A DNA stretch of 64,000 bases from positions 1-64,000 of the forward strand of contig JAFQDM010000030.1 in NCBI GenBank assembly GCA_017416065.1. Direction: 5' to 3'. A program made the translations under genes and the position numbers. This DNA is from Ruminococcus sp. (GTDB lineage: Bacteria; Bacillota; Clostridia; Oscillospirales; Acutalibacteraceae). Positions 10,121 through 19,150 of the stretch are shown one piece after another. Each line of letters begins with the position of its first letter. Position 1 is the first letter of the stretch. The notes below the pieces were generated by a model. The model was not told where the DNA came from. It made no database searches and saw only the letters and a program-made list of their open reading frames with translations.

Positions 10121-10689
10121 CAGTTACCGCCTCCTTCCAGGGATCTGTACACATCGATCGCTTTGTTCACAGCCTGAGATACCGCCTCTGAGGTTATGGT
10201 GGCACCTGTAAGGGCATCGATCTTTTCCTTTGAGGGATCATCCTTTGCCGTAAAGCTTTTATCGGGAATTTCACCCAGGAACTGATTTCTGAAGCTTTCC
10301 TTGGTAGCATTCATACCAAGTCCCGGAGTTTCATTGATGGAAAGGATGTTAACACCCGTTATCTCTCCCTTTGAAGAGATGCCGACCATTATCTCCACCT
10401 CGCCTCCGTAGCCCTTGTGAGAAGAAGGAATGGCATATCCTACCAGGTTGCCCTCCTCGTCAAAGCCACGGTAAAACTCCACGGGCACATCTGTTTCTTC
10501 CTGCCCGTCAAAGGTCACCGCGTCCGGGCAGACCTGAAGCTTTGCCTGGTCTGCCTTCTTAGCCTGAAGCTGAGCGATAGGCTCCTTTGTAAGCTCGTTG
10601 GTACCCGCAAGGAGAAACGCCACTACAAGGCAAATAAGGAAAAGAGAAAGCGTAGGAACAAAAATGTCCTTAAATTTTATATTCTTCAT
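10120..10689 (-). CDS. rnfG: Rnf complex subunit G, FMN-binding
   Basis: 189 residues with one N-terminal helix (about 10-31) and an extracytoplasmic FMN-binding domain. The motif DALTGATITS carries the Thr that receives FMN covalently in RnfG/NqrC. The preceding GLGMNATKESFRNQF is also typical. It overlaps rnfD by four bases and shares its last base region with rnfE. Confidence 0.95.
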   Translation of the reverse strand: MKNIKFKDIFVPTLSLFLICLVVAFLLAGTNELTKEPIAQLQAKKADQAKLQVCPDAVTFDGQEETDVPVEFYRGFDEEGNLVGYAIPSSHKGYGGEVEIMVGISSKGEITGVNILSINETPGLGMNATKESFRNQFLGEIPDKSFTAKDDPSKEKIDALTGATITSEAVSQAVNKAIDVYRSLEGGGN

Positions 10690-11612
10690 TTCTTACCCTC
10701 CTTACTTGCGCCAAAGGGCTTGGGAGTTGTTATACTCTCAATAAGAGGAGTAAGAATATTCATAAGAAGTATTGAGAAAGAAACACCCTCGGGAAGCTCT
10801 GCGTAGGTTCTGATAAGCACGGTCATAACACCGCAACCTACTGCATACACAACCTTGCCCCACTTTGTAATGGGGGACGTGGTGTAATCCGTTGCCATAA
10901 AAACAGCACCTAAAAGCAGTCCGCCGCTGAGCACCTGCTGCACGGGATTTTGTCCCAGTACAAAGGATAGAACCGCCGTTGTGCCTATGTAAACTACAGG
11001 GATCACAGGGGAGATAACTCTTCTTGCTACCAGGTAAATGCCGCCGAGGATCAGCGCCACAGCGCAGGTCTCGCCCATTGAACCGCCGTGATTACCAAAA
11101 AGCAGCTCCATATAGGAGTACGTTCCTGCTTCTGCCGCCATAGGAGTTGCAGAGGAAACTGCATCCACCCCTGCAAACTGAGTATTCACCCAGTTTGTCA
11201 TTGCCGTGGGGAAGGATACCATAAGGATGATTCTTGCCGCCATAGCAGGGTTCACAAAGTTCATGCCGATTCCGCCGAACATTTGCTTTACAACCACAAT
11301 TGCCGCTACCGAGCCGAATATTGCAATTAACGGATTCAAGGTGGAGGGCAGATTAAGAGCCAGAATAAGACCCGTCACCGCCGCAGACAGATCGCCGATC
11401 GTCTGGGATCTTTTCATAACGATCCTGCATATATACTCCGTAAACACACAGGTAAACACGCAGACTCCAATAAGCATCAACGCTCTCCAGCCAAAGAACA
11501 CAACGGAGGCCGCAGAGGCAGGCAACAGAGAAATGATAACGTCAAGCATTATCCTTCTTGTGCTTGAGGTTGCACGCAAATGAGGAGACGAGGATACAAA
11601 AAGCTTACTCAT
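10686..11612 (-). CDS. rnfD: Rnf complex membrane subunit D
   Basis: 308 residues with multiple membrane helices. The N-terminal SSSPHLR motif is typical of RnfD/NqrB. The covalent-flavin site reads DAVSSATPMA; most homologues have S-G-A-T, so one Gly is replaced by Ser while the acceptor Thr remains. It starts one base from the rnfC stop, with AAAGGAG in front of the ATG. Confidence 0.95.
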   Translation of the reverse strand: MSKLFVSSSPHLRATSSTRRIMLDVIISLLPASAASVVFFGWRALMLIGVCVFTCVFTEYICRIVMKRSQTIGDLSAAVTGLILALNLPSTLNPLIAIFGSVAAIVVVKQMFGGIGMNFVNPAMAARIILMVSFPTAMTNWVNTQFAGVDAVSSATPMAAEAGTYSYMELLFGNHGGSMGETCAVALILGGIYLVARRVISPVIPVVYIGTTAVLSFVLGQNPVQQVLSGGLLLGAVFMATDYTTSPITKWGKVVYAVGCGVMTVLIRTYAELPEGVSFSILLMNILTPLIESITTPKPFGASKEGKK

Positions 11613-11613
11613 A

Positions 11614-12978
11614 TCATTTATCTCCTTTCTGCTTCATAAGCTCAGCCCGAAGCTGCGATTTACCCAAACGGATAGTCTGTACTATATGTCTGTGAGCAGG
11701 GCAGCTGAAAGCACAGCTTCCGCACTCCATACAGGTCATGATCTGATGCTTCTGCATTGCCTCAAAGTCCTTGAGCTTTACATCTGCACAGAGCTTTGTG
11801 GGCACAAGCCTCATGGGACAAGCAGACACGCACCTGCCGCAACGGATACAGTCCGTTGCCTCTGTGAGTCTTGCTTCCTTCTCGTCAAAGGCAAGGATAG
11901 CATTATTCTGCTTGAGGATCGGAAGCGTGTCGTCAGAGACCGCAAGTCCCATCATGGGTCCGCCCATCAATATCTTGCAGGGCTCTGCCTTATATCCTCC
12001 GCAGAACTCCATCACCTCGTTTATAGGTGTGCCAATGGGAACTATAACGTTCTTGGGGTCCTTCACGGCACTTCCGTCTATGGTGAGCCTCTTTTTCACA
12101 AGGGGCATTCCGGTTTTAAGGTAGTCGCTGAGGAACGCCACAGAAGTTACGTTCATCACAATGCAACCTGCATCGGCAGGAAGCTTACCTGCAGGCACCT
12201 CTCTGCCTGTGCAGGCCTTAATGAGCACCTTCTCTGCTCCCTGAGGGTAGGAAGCCTTCAGAGGAAGCACCCTGATAATATCCTTGGGGTCGTACTTTTC
12301 ATTATCCGCGATCTCTTTGAGGATCCTTATCGCCTCAGGCTTGTTATCCTCTATTCCGATGATGACCCTCTCAATGCCCAAAAGCTCGGTCACAGCGTAA
12401 ATTCCCGACATAACTGCCCAGGAATTCTCTATCACCTCACGGTTATCCGCCGTTATGTAGGGCTCACACTCTGCACAGTTTATAAGCAGAGTGTCCACCT
12501 CTTTATCCTTTGGCACGTTGAGCTTTACGTGAGCAGGAAATCCTGCACCGCCCAAGCCAACCAGTCCGCTATCCCGCACAGCCTTCAGAAAATCCTGCAG
12601 ATTCTCAACCACAGGGGGCTTAAGTCCCGGGTCGGGAGTATCCTGTCCGTCAGATTCAATAACCACAGCCTCCGTAGTGTTGCCCCCGGGAAGAGTTATC
12701 CGGGTAATACTCTTGACCGTACCGCTGACACTCGAATGAATGGGCGCACATACAAAAGCATCGCTGTCGCCGATAACCGTTCCCACATACACCGCATCTC
12801 CCACAGCCACAACGGGCTTACAGGGTGCACCGATGTGTTGCTGCATGGGTATGGTCACCGTCTTAGGGGATGGCATCACAGCACTTTGCACATCAGATGT
12901 ATTTTTTCTGTGAGGCACCTTTGCTCCGCCATTGGTGCGAAAAGGCTTCACAGGAAAAAACAGCTTCTGTTTCTCCAT
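11614..12978 (-). CDS. rnfC: Rnf complex subunit C, NADH/ferredoxin-linked Fe-S flavoprotein
   Basis: 454 residues. The order is an N-terminal RnfC barrel-sandwich region, the Gly-rich NAD(H)/FMN site GLVGLGGAGFPAHVKL at about 155-170, then a SLBB-type region and two [4Fe-4S] sites, CIRCGRCVSACP and CMECGSCAFSCP. This cytoplasmic subunit reduces NAD+ in the Rnf reaction. It is the first gene of the operon; AGGAGG lies 8 bases before the ATG and a good promoter lies about 90 bases upstream. Confidence 0.96.
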   Translation of the reverse strand: MEKQKLFFPVKPFRTNGGAKVPHRKNTSDVQSAVMPSPKTVTIPMQQHIGAPCKPVVAVGDAVYVGTVIGDSDAFVCAPIHSSVSGTVKSITRITLPGGNTTEAVVIESDGQDTPDPGLKPPVVENLQDFLKAVRDSGLVGLGGAGFPAHVKLNVPKDKEVDTLLINCAECEPYITADNREVIENSWAVMSGIYAVTELLGIERVIIGIEDNKPEAIRILKEIADNEKYDPKDIIRVLPLKASYPQGAEKVLIKACTGREVPAGKLPADAGCIVMNVTSVAFLSDYLKTGMPLVKKRLTIDGSAVKDPKNVIVPIGTPINEVMEFCGGYKAEPCKILMGGPMMGLAVSDDTLPILKQNNAILAFDEKEARLTEATDCIRCGRCVSACPMRLVPTKLCADVKLKDFEAMQKHQIMTCMECGSCAFSCPAHRHIVQTIRLGKSQLRAELMKQKGDK

Positions 12979-13065
12979 ATTCCAGACCTCCTGTTAATAG
13001 AAGTTTCTCAGATTTTTGATTTGTGTTATTTATGAGTATACTACCTCATATTACAGATAATACTT

Positions 13066-13093
13066 ATTATAGCAAATTTTCAGTTTTTTTCAA
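13066..13093 (-). promoter_or_regulatory. sigA-type promoter of the rnf operon
   Basis: On the minus strand TTGAAA, 16 bases, then TATAAT, about 90 bases upstream of rnfC. No operator or riboswitch is apparent in the leader. Confidence 0.7.
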
Positions 13094-13166
13094 TAGAAAT
13101 CGAAAATTTCACTAATATGTAAAAATATGGCATAAAAATCAAGATTATGCAAAGGAGTTGGCAATT

Positions 13167-13520
13167 TTGGAGTATATTAATGCATTCTGGGTGGGAGGTA
13201 TCATCTGTCTTGGGGCACAGCTGCTCATTGACTTTACAAAGCTCACCCCTGCACGTATCCTCACAGGCTGTGTGGTGTTGGGTGTAATACTGTCAGGAAT
13301 CGGACTGTATGAGCCTTTGGCAAATTATGCAGGCGCAGGTGCTACTGTACCGCTTTCCGGCTTCGGCCACCTTATGGCTCAGGGAGTCAGATCTGAGATA
13401 GAGGCGAAGGGAGCTTTAGGAATCCTCACGGGAGGCCTCACCTCAGCCGCAGCAGGAATCACCGCCGCCATTGTTCTGGGTGTTATTGCGGCGCTGGTAG
13501 GCAGATCCCGACTAAAATAA
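13167..13520 (+). CDS. spoVAE: Stage V sporulation protein AE (SpoVAEb type)
   Basis: 117 residues and several membrane helices. The protein closely follows the SpoVAEb pattern: MEYINAFWVGG start, LLIDFTKLTPARILTGCVV, LYEPLANYAGAGATVPLSGFG and GGLTSAAAGITAAI. SpoVA proteins form the inner-membrane channel that moves dipicolinic acid in and out of spores. The start is TTG at 13167, 9 bases after AAAGGAG; the earlier TTG at 13158 touches the Shine-Dalgarno and is unlikely. It stands alone, without spoVAC beside it, and spoVAD is about 28 kb away at 41410. No terminator is seen before the next gene. Confidence 0.92.
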   Translation: MEYINAFWVGGIICLGAQLLIDFTKLTPARILTGCVVLGVILSGIGLYEPLANYAGAGATVPLSGFGHLMAQGVRSEIEAKGALGILTGGLTSAAAGITAAIVLGVIAALVGRSRLK

Positions 13521-13562
13521 ACTTTTATATTAAAATCATCAACAAGTCATTGAAAATTACCC

Positions 13563-13591
13563 TTGAAAAGCTTTTGGCTTAGTTGTATAAT
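13563..13591 (+). promoter_or_regulatory. sigA-type promoter of the DUF1846 gene
   Basis: TTGAAA, 17 bases, TATAAT: a near-consensus promoter about 40 bases before the start codon. Confidence 0.75.
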
Positions 13592-13634
13592 GAAGTTTAG
13601 GTTATTTAATAAGTAATCAGCAAGGGGTATTTCT

Positions 13635-15119
13635 ATGATGGTCAAAGGTTTTGACAACGACAAATATTTGCAAATGCAATCCGAGTGCATTAAGGAGCGA
13701 ATCGACCAATTCGGCGGCAAGCTTTACCTTGAATTCGGCGGCAAGCTCTACGATGACAACCACGCCTCCAGAGTACTGCCCGGCTTTGAGCCCGACAGCA
13801 AGCTTCAGATGCTGATGCAACTGAAGGATCAGGCAGAGATAGTCATCATCATCAATGCAGGAGATATAGAGAAAAACAAGGTAAGAGGTGATCTGGGCAT
13901 CACCTACGACCTGGACACCCTCAGACTCATTGACGTGTTCCGCGGTGTTGGTCTTTATGTAGGCAGTGTGGTGCTCACCTGCTATGCAAACCAGCCCTCC
14001 GCCAACAAGTTCCAGAAACGACTTGAGGCCTTGGGAGTGAAGGTCTACCGCCACTATCCCATCCCGGGATACCCTGCAGACATCGACCTTATAGTAAGCG
14101 AAGAGGGTCTGGGCAAAAACGAATATATAGAGACAGAAAAACAGCTTGTCATCATCACGGCTCCCGGTCCCGGCTCAGGCAAAATGGCCACCTGCCTCTC
14201 TCAGCTTTATCACGACCACAAGCGGGGCATCAAGGCAGGATACGCAAAGTTCGAGACCTTCCCCATATGGAACCTGCCCTTAAAGCATCCCGTTAATATG
14301 GCCTATGAGGCGGCAACCGCAGACCTGAACGACGTAAATATGATAGACCCCTATCACTTTGAAGCCTACGGAGAAACTACCGTTAACTATAACCGCGACG
14401 TAGAGATCTTCCCTGTGCTCAGCGCTATGTTTGAGCAGATTCTGGGCGAATCACCCTACAAATCCCCCACGGATATGGGAGTTAATATGGCAGGCTACTG
14501 CATCCTTGACGACAAAGCAGTCTGTGCCGCCGCCCAGCAAGAGATCATCAGGCGCTACTACACGGCAATGTGCTCCTACCGCCAGGGAAACTCAGAGAAA
14601 GACGTAACCCTGAAGCTGGAGCTTCTGATGAAGCAGGCAGGGCTTTCTGCAGAGCAGCGTCCCGTTATCGGTGCCGCCCTCAAAAAAGCAGAGGAAACAG
14701 GCGAGCCTGCCGCCGCCATAGAGATGCCCGACGGCACCATAATCACAGGCAAGACCACAGCTCTTCTGGGCGCTTCATCCGCGGCAATACTCAACGCCCT
14801 TAAGCACCTTGGAGGTATTGACGACGAGATCCACCTGATCTCCCCCACCATCATCGAACCCATCCAGAAGTTGAAAGTGGGTCACCTGGGCAACCGCAAT
14901 CCAAGGCTTCACATAGACGAGGTGCTCCTGGCACTTTCCATCTGCGCCGCAACAGACGAGCTTGCACAAAAGGCGCTGGATCAGCTTCATAACTTAAAGG
15001 GATGTGAGGCTCATGCCACCGTGATCCTTGCAAGCACAGACGAAAAGATGTTTAAAAAACTGGGTATAAACCTTACCTGCGAGGCCAATTATCAATCTAA
15101 AAAACTTTATCATCTTTAA
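13635..15119 (+). CDS. DUF1846 family protein
   Basis: 494 residues, full length for the family. It opens with KGFDNDKYLQMQSECIKERI and has a phosphate-loop-like stretch, ITAPGPGSGKMATCLSQLYHD, at about residue 175. These proteins are conserved across Firmicutes and gut anaerobes; no biochemical role is established to my knowledge, so none is assigned. No signal peptide or membrane helix is present, so it should be cytoplasmic. AAGGGG precedes the double ATG start, a strong promoter lies upstream and a clear terminator follows, so it is monocistronic. Confidence 0.88.
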   Translation: MMVKGFDNDKYLQMQSECIKERIDQFGGKLYLEFGGKLYDDNHASRVLPGFEPDSKLQMLMQLKDQAEIVIIINAGDIEKNKVRGDLGITYDLDTLRLIDVFRGVGLYVGSVVLTCYANQPSANKFQKRLEALGVKVYRHYPIPGYPADIDLIVSEEGLGKNEYIETEKQLVIITAPGPGSGKMATCLSQLYHDHKRGIKAGYAKFETFPIWNLPLKHPVNMAYEAATADLNDVNMIDPYHFEAYGETTVNYNRDVEIFPVLSAMFEQILGESPYKSPTDMGVNMAGYCILDDKAVCAAAQQEIIRRYYTAMCSYRQGNSEKDVTLKLELLMKQAGLSAEQRPVIGAALKKAEETGEPAAAIEMPDGTIITGKTTALLGASSAAILNALKHLGGIDDEIHLISPTIIEPIQKLKVGHLGNRNPRLHIDEVLLALSICAATDELAQKALDQLHNLKGCEAHATVILASTDEKMFKKLGINLTCEANYQSKKLYHL

Positions 15120-15144
15120 TAAGACAGAAATGACCCGTTTTCAG

Positions 15145-15178
15145 AATGCTGACAGCCAAAACCTGTCAGCATTTTTAT
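15145..15178 (+). terminator. Rho-independent terminator of the DUF1846 gene
   Basis: Stem AATGCTGACAG / CTGTCAGCATT around a short loop, followed by TTTTATT. Confidence 0.85.
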
Positions 15179-15198
15179 TATCACTTTTTTAAAACCAA

Positions 15199-15226
15199 TT
15201 GAAAACTTTTATTTTTCTGCTATACT
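15199..15226 (+). promoter_or_regulatory. sigA-type promoter of the dockerin-protease gene
   Basis: TTGAAA, 16 bases, TATACT, ending 34 bases before the start codon at 15260. Confidence 0.65.
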
Positions 15227-15259
15227 TATTATATATGACACTCAAACGGAGGTTTTACA

Positions 15260-18200
15260 ATGAAGAAAATCAAACGAACCGGTATGCTTATTCTTGCTGT
15301 GCTCTTAATCCTTTGCGTGCAGATCTCCTCTGTAGCTTTTGCCGCACCGAGCACCACTGCTCCGGTAGGCGACGAAAACACTGCCCTTGAGATCGGCGAC
15401 ATACTGATGTTTTACGTTGATGTTACATCCAACTACAAGCTCAGCAAATTAGATGGCACCGTAACGTTCGACAGCAACGTTGTTGAACTCATTCAAGACT
15501 ATTCGGACGTTATGCCCTATCTTGACAGCGCATACGAGCCTCCTCAGGAATATTCTCAGAACGCCAACGGAATCAGCTGCTCCGTAAGCGTCAGGGACGA
15601 TGCAACTGACGGCTTCGATTTTACAAACGGCGAAAGATTTCTCCAATTTAAATTCAAGCTTCTTCGCAAAACCACCCCGGAAATAGATTTTTTCTTCACC
15701 GGCGCAGTCTCCTTTGACGGCAAACAGGTTGTTTTTGCAGATGTGGTTGAGCCCGGCACAAGCTGCGAGACCACGCTCCAGATTCTGCCTGACGGTATGA
15801 TACCCCTTTCAAGCTGTGACATCACCCTGGATCAGACCCACTTTGTCTACGACGGAATGGAAAAGCAGCCTGTCGTCACCGTTAAGCACGGCGCTCACAC
15901 TCTCATTCCCGGCACGGATTACATCTGGGCATACGAGAACAACACAAACGTCGGCACCGCTTCCGTCCACGTAATGCCTCTGGGCTCAAAATACTCAGGG
16001 TATCAGGTTATAGATTTTACGATCGGCACAACAGACACCCCTCTCCCCTCCGTAGAAAACTGCGAGATCATTATGAAGGATGCCACCTATATTTACAACG
16101 GACTTCCTCACTATCCCGAGATCACGGTAAAGGACGGAGATAAGGTACTCACCGACGGCGAGGACTACATACTTGTATTCTCTGACAACGTTAACGTAGG
16201 CACCTGCACCGTTAACATCTGCGGATTCTTCAATTACGTTGGTGTTGTCACCCGAGAGTTTGAAATCATATCTGCAGAAAAAGAGAAAACTTCCATCTCC
16301 AAGGCCTCAATAGCCATGGATAAAACCTTCTCCTACACGGGAGCTCCCATCACTCCTCCCATCACGATCACCTACAACGGCAGCACTCTTGCAGAGGGTA
16401 CCGACTACACTCTTTCTTATGAAAACAACGTCGAGCCCGGCACAGGCAAGGTTGTAATTACAGGTATTGGCAGCTTTACCGACACTAAAGAAGTAGAGTT
16501 TGAAATTGTAAAGCCCCAAGTTGAAAAGGTCTCTCTTAACAACTGCTCCGTTACTCTGGATAAATCCGTTTTCACCTACGACGGACAGGCAAAGGAGCCT
16601 GTTGTTACCGTAAAGCACGGCTCTACAACCCTTGCAAAAGACACAGACTACACGGTTTCTTACTCAAACAATGTTAATGCAGGTAACGCCTCCGTCACCG
16701 TAACAGGTACTGGCAACTACACCGACTCCGTCACCCTGACTTTTGCAATCAAAGCACCGCAAAAATCTCAGTTCACCTGGGGTACGGACAACTGGAACTT
16801 CAACAACTCTGCTCCGAAGTACTTCCCCAAATCCACATACAAGGACCATATCAGCGACGACTACCTTAACGTATTCAAAAATAACCTTACAAACTCAGAA
16901 TACTTTTTGATTTTTGAGAGCGATACTTCCTGGAACATAAACAGCAAGTGGGCAGGCTCCTGCTACGGAATGAGCTCCCTCACCCTTCTTGCAAAGGAAG
17001 GTCTGCTTCCCTTCGGAAGTTTCCAGGCAGGTGCCACCAAGCTCACAGACCTGGCTTCTCCCGTAAACAATAAAGACGTCAGCTCCCTTATTACATACTA
17101 CCAGCTGCTTCAGGTAAAAGAGGTAATAACCCAGCAGTACAGAACTGTGCCCTACCGTTCCCACGAGGAAAACATCAAGGCCATCATCTCAGCTCTGGAT
17201 GAAAACACAACCTGTATTGTCGGCTTTAAAAAGGACGGCTGGGGCGGACACGCCGTTCTTGCTTACGGTTACGAATACGGCAGCTGGACCTTTGACGGTG
17301 TAACCTACGACGGATGCATTAAGATATGCGACCCCAACAGTTCAACAGCATACAACAAAGAAGCCAACATTTACTTTAACACCAACTCCTACAACTGGGC
17401 AATTCCCCGTTATTCCTACGTTCCCATCACATCTGCTACAGGAGCAAAGTTCAACTACGTAGGCGCTGACGTCAACCACATAAACCTTGGCGGATACCTT
17501 TCCGGCTCTGCCAATAACACAATCGAAAACTACGTAGCCCGCATCGATGCAAACGCCATTTCCGATAACCGTACCGTTTCAAAGGTTATGGGCAACGAAG
17601 GTGTATATATGAACCACGCTGCTGCTCCCGGAGAAATCGTTGAGGATTACTCCTACTTTATGGGTGGAGAGTCTCAGGGCACGGCAGGATACAACCTTTA
17701 CGATGCAGAATCCGCCTACAAGGTTGTGCAGGACACTCCCGTAAAGCTTGACCTTTCCATAGATTACGAGGATTGCTTTATGACTGCAAGCTCCATGGCA
17801 GGCACCTCCGTTATTTTTGATAACGAGGGCTTTGTAGAGGTTAAGGGCGATTCCTCCGACTTCAAGCTTTCCATCACAAGCGACAAAGACCATCCCACAA
17901 GCTGGTTTACAATCAGCGCAGAGGGCACCGGAGCAAGCTCTGCCTCTCTGAAGCTGGCAGAGGACGGCTACATCCTCTCCTCCGACAGTCTCAAGGATGT
18001 TTCTCTGAAGGCTCTGAACAAGGATTCCGTTGCCACAGTAAGCTTCTCTACAGATCTTCCTTCTGTGTATATCTATGAGATCAACGAGTCAACCATCGGT
18101 ATCAAGGTGGATTCCGACAACAACGGCACCTACGAAACAGAGCTCGAAACAAAGCCCTCAGACGATACCCTCCTCGGCGACGTAAACCTGGACGGTAAGC

Positions 18201-18355
18201 TCAACGTCAAGGATGCAACCTCTATCCAGAAGCATCTGGCTTCCATTGCACCGCTGAACGATAAAGGACTTGCCGTTGCAGACTTCAACACAGACGGCAA
18301 GGTTAACATCAAAGATGCAACCGCCATTCAGAAAAAGATTGCGGGACTTGCTTGA
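15260..18355 (+). CDS. Secreted modular protein: cohesin-like domain, four Ig/MBG-like repeats, papain/C39-like protease domain, dockerin
   Basis: 1031 residues. A signal peptide spans about 1-29. Residues 38-176 have the length and strand pattern of a cohesin-like fold (a short entry strand LEIGDILMFYVDV, then LDGTVTFDSNVVELI). Four repeats of about 80 residues (183-256, 264-337, 346-417, 425-498) share T/MD-x-x-x-F/Y-x-Y-x-G and G-T-D-Y-x-x-x-Y-x-N-N-x-N-x-G. At 505-720 is a cysteine-protease-like domain: WAGSCYGMSS (Cys568), GGHAVLAYGYE (His664) and ICDPN (Asp691) could form the triad. After a beta-rich region, residues 970-1031 are a type I dockerin with two good calcium loops (DVNLDGKLNVKDAT and DFNTDGKVNIKDAT). 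It is exported and probably docked to a cell-surface scaffold. Protease activity is inferred from the motif pattern only. Confidence 0.85.
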   Translation: MKKIKRTGMLILAVLLILCVQISSVAFAAPSTTAPVGDENTALEIGDILMFYVDVTSNYKLSKLDGTVTFDSNVVELIQDYSDVMPYLDSAYEPPQEYSQNANGISCSVSVRDDATDGFDFTNGERFLQFKFKLLRKTTPEIDFFFTGAVSFDGKQVVFADVVEPGTSCETTLQILPDGMIPLSSCDITLDQTHFVYDGMEKQPVVTVKHGAHTLIPGTDYIWAYENNTNVGTASVHVMPLGSKYSGYQVIDFTIGTTDTPLPSVENCEIIMKDATYIYNGLPHYPEITVKDGDKVLTDGEDYILVFSDNVNVGTCTVNICGFFNYVGVVTREFEIISAEKEKTSISKASIAMDKTFSYTGAPITPPITITYNGSTLAEGTDYTLSYENNVEPGTGKVVITGIGSFTDTKEVEFEIVKPQVEKVSLNNCSVTLDKSVFTYDGQAKEPVVTVKHGSTTLAKDTDYTVSYSNNVNAGNASVTVTGTGNYTDSVTLTFAIKAPQKSQFTWGTDNWNFNNSAPKYFPKSTYKDHISDDYLNVFKNNLTNSEYFLIFESDTSWNINSKWAGSCYGMSSLTLLAKEGLLPFGSFQAGATKLTDLASPVNNKDVSSLITYYQLLQVKEVITQQYRTVPYRSHEENIKAIISALDENTTCIVGFKKDGWGGHAVLAYGYEYGSWTFDGVTYDGCIKICDPNSSTAYNKEANIYFNTNSYNWAIPRYSYVPITSATGAKFNYVGADVNHINLGGYLSGSANNTIENYVARIDANAISDNRTVSKVMGNEGVYMNHAAAPGEIVEDYSYFMGGESQGTAGYNLYDAESAYKVVQDTPVKLDLSIDYEDCFMTASSMAGTSVIFDNEGFVEVKGDSSDFKLSITSDKDHPTSWFTISAEGTGASSASLKLAEDGYILSSDSLKDVSLKALNKDSVATVSFSTDLPSVYIYEINESTIGIKVDSDNNGTYETELETKPSDDTLLGDVNLDGKLNVKDATSIQKHLASIAPLNDKGLAVADFNTDGKVNIKDATAIQKKIAGLA

Positions 18356-18367
18356 ACTCAGGCTTAA

Positions 18368-18661
18368 CAAGCCGGAAAGTGGGCTCTGATTTTTGGAATT
18401 TGTAATAGATATCATCATAGAGATCTATATGGAACTAATGCTTTTGGTGGCACCCGAAAAAACGTCAGCAAGAAGCATATCATTACAGCAAAGATTTTTG
18501 CAGTTGCGGTAGTGATCGCTGTCATTGCTCTGTTCATTTGGGGAATGGTTCTTATAATTGATATGCAGAATCTGTGGGGTCTTGTCCCCGTTTGCGCTGC
18601 AGTGGCAATCTCTCTTGCACAAATCATTGCAGGCATCGTCTTGTTCAAAAAGCATCATTAA
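18368..18661 (+). pseudogene. Open frame for two membrane helices, no usable start codon seen
   Basis: Between stops at 18365 and 18659 an open frame encodes a lysine-led two-helix peptide: a helix from AKIFAVAVVIAVIALFIWGM, a turn, a second helix from LVPVCAAVAISLAQIIAGIV, and the end LFKKHH. The hydrophobic pattern and clean reading frame look like real coding sequence, but there is no ATG, GTG or TTG ahead of the first helix. It may be a gene remnant with its start lost, or it may use a rare start. A terminator follows at 18729. No family was recognised. Confidence 0.35.
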
Positions 18662-18728
18662 AAGCAAATTGCCGTAAGCAAAGGCATTATTCAATACAGC
18701 ACAAAAAACAAAATCATATTTACAGCAC

Positions 18729-18770
18729 AATCACCGCGGATAAAAATCCGCGGTGATTGCTGTTTCTTGT
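18729..18770 (+). terminator. Strong hairpin terminator, 13-bp perfect stem
   Basis: AATCACCGCGGAT pairs perfectly with ATCCGCGGTGATT around an AAAA loop and is followed by GCTGTTTCTTGTGTTTT. It probably ends transcripts arriving from the plus-strand dockerin gene or the small frame before it. Confidence 0.75.
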
Positions 18771-18776
18771 GTTTTG

Positions 18777-18808
18777 GGACAAAAAAACAGAAGGCTCTCA
18801 CCTTCTGC
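18777..18808 (-). terminator. Rho-independent terminator of the 50-residue membrane protein gene
   Basis: On the minus strand GCAGAAGG / CCTTCTG around a GTGAGAG loop, followed by seven T. Confidence 0.85.
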
Positions 18809-18845
18809 TTAAAATTTGCTCTTAAGTTAAGATATTCTCGGGGGA

Positions 18846-18998
18846 TTAAACGATTGCGCTGTCGAGATACTCCTCAAGCTCCTCGTCGTCTCTTTCCTTC
18901 TTCTTCTTAAGAAGTGTGATGGTAGCCACAGCTGCAGCAACCGCAACAATGGCAGATGCCAAAGCGATAACCCAACCCCAGGAATTGTTCTTCTTCAT
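18846..18998 (-). CDS. Small single-pass membrane protein, 50 residues, unknown function
   Basis: The frame encodes MKKNNSWGWVIALASAIVAV and onward: one Ala/Val-rich helix (about 8-30), a KKKKERDD boundary and an acidic tail DEELEEYLDSAIV. GGAGG lies 8 bases upstream of the ATG, a promoter with 17-base spacing lies at 19030-19058, and a terminator follows at 18777. That complete transcription unit makes it a credible gene in spite of its size. Topology by the positive-inside rule puts the charged tail in the cytoplasm. I do not recognise a characterised family. Confidence 0.8.
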   Translation of the reverse strand: MKKNNSWGWVIALASAIVAVAAAVATITLLKKKKERDDEELEEYLDSAIV

Positions 18999-19029
18999 AA
19001 TACATACCTCCGATCATATACTGTTAAAT

Positions 19030-19058
19030 ATTCTATGCAAAAATTCACAGATATTCAA
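19030..19058 (-). promoter_or_regulatory. sigA-type promoter of the 50-residue membrane protein gene
   Basis: On the minus strand TTGAAT, 17 bases, TAGAAT, about 30 bases upstream of the start codon. Confidence 0.65.
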
Positions 19059-19150
19059 TACACTAAAATAATAACAGCCAAAGAAAAAAATGTCAACCGA
19101 AATAAGATAAATATTATCAAAAAATTTCTGCCATCTACCCCACAAAAACA

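Noticed and set aside
11686..13035. Long plus-strand open frame opposite rnfC (449 codons)
   Set aside because: It is the antisense shadow of a clear rnfC gene; the translation has no family similarity, no Shine-Dalgarno and many rare-looking runs. Similar shadows opposite glgP (34432-35295, 35473-36420) were rejected for the same reason.
178..15119. tRNA, rRNA or known riboswitch in the intergenic spaces
   Set aside because: Gaps were read on both strands; they are short and hold only promoters and terminators. The same was true for the rest of the window.
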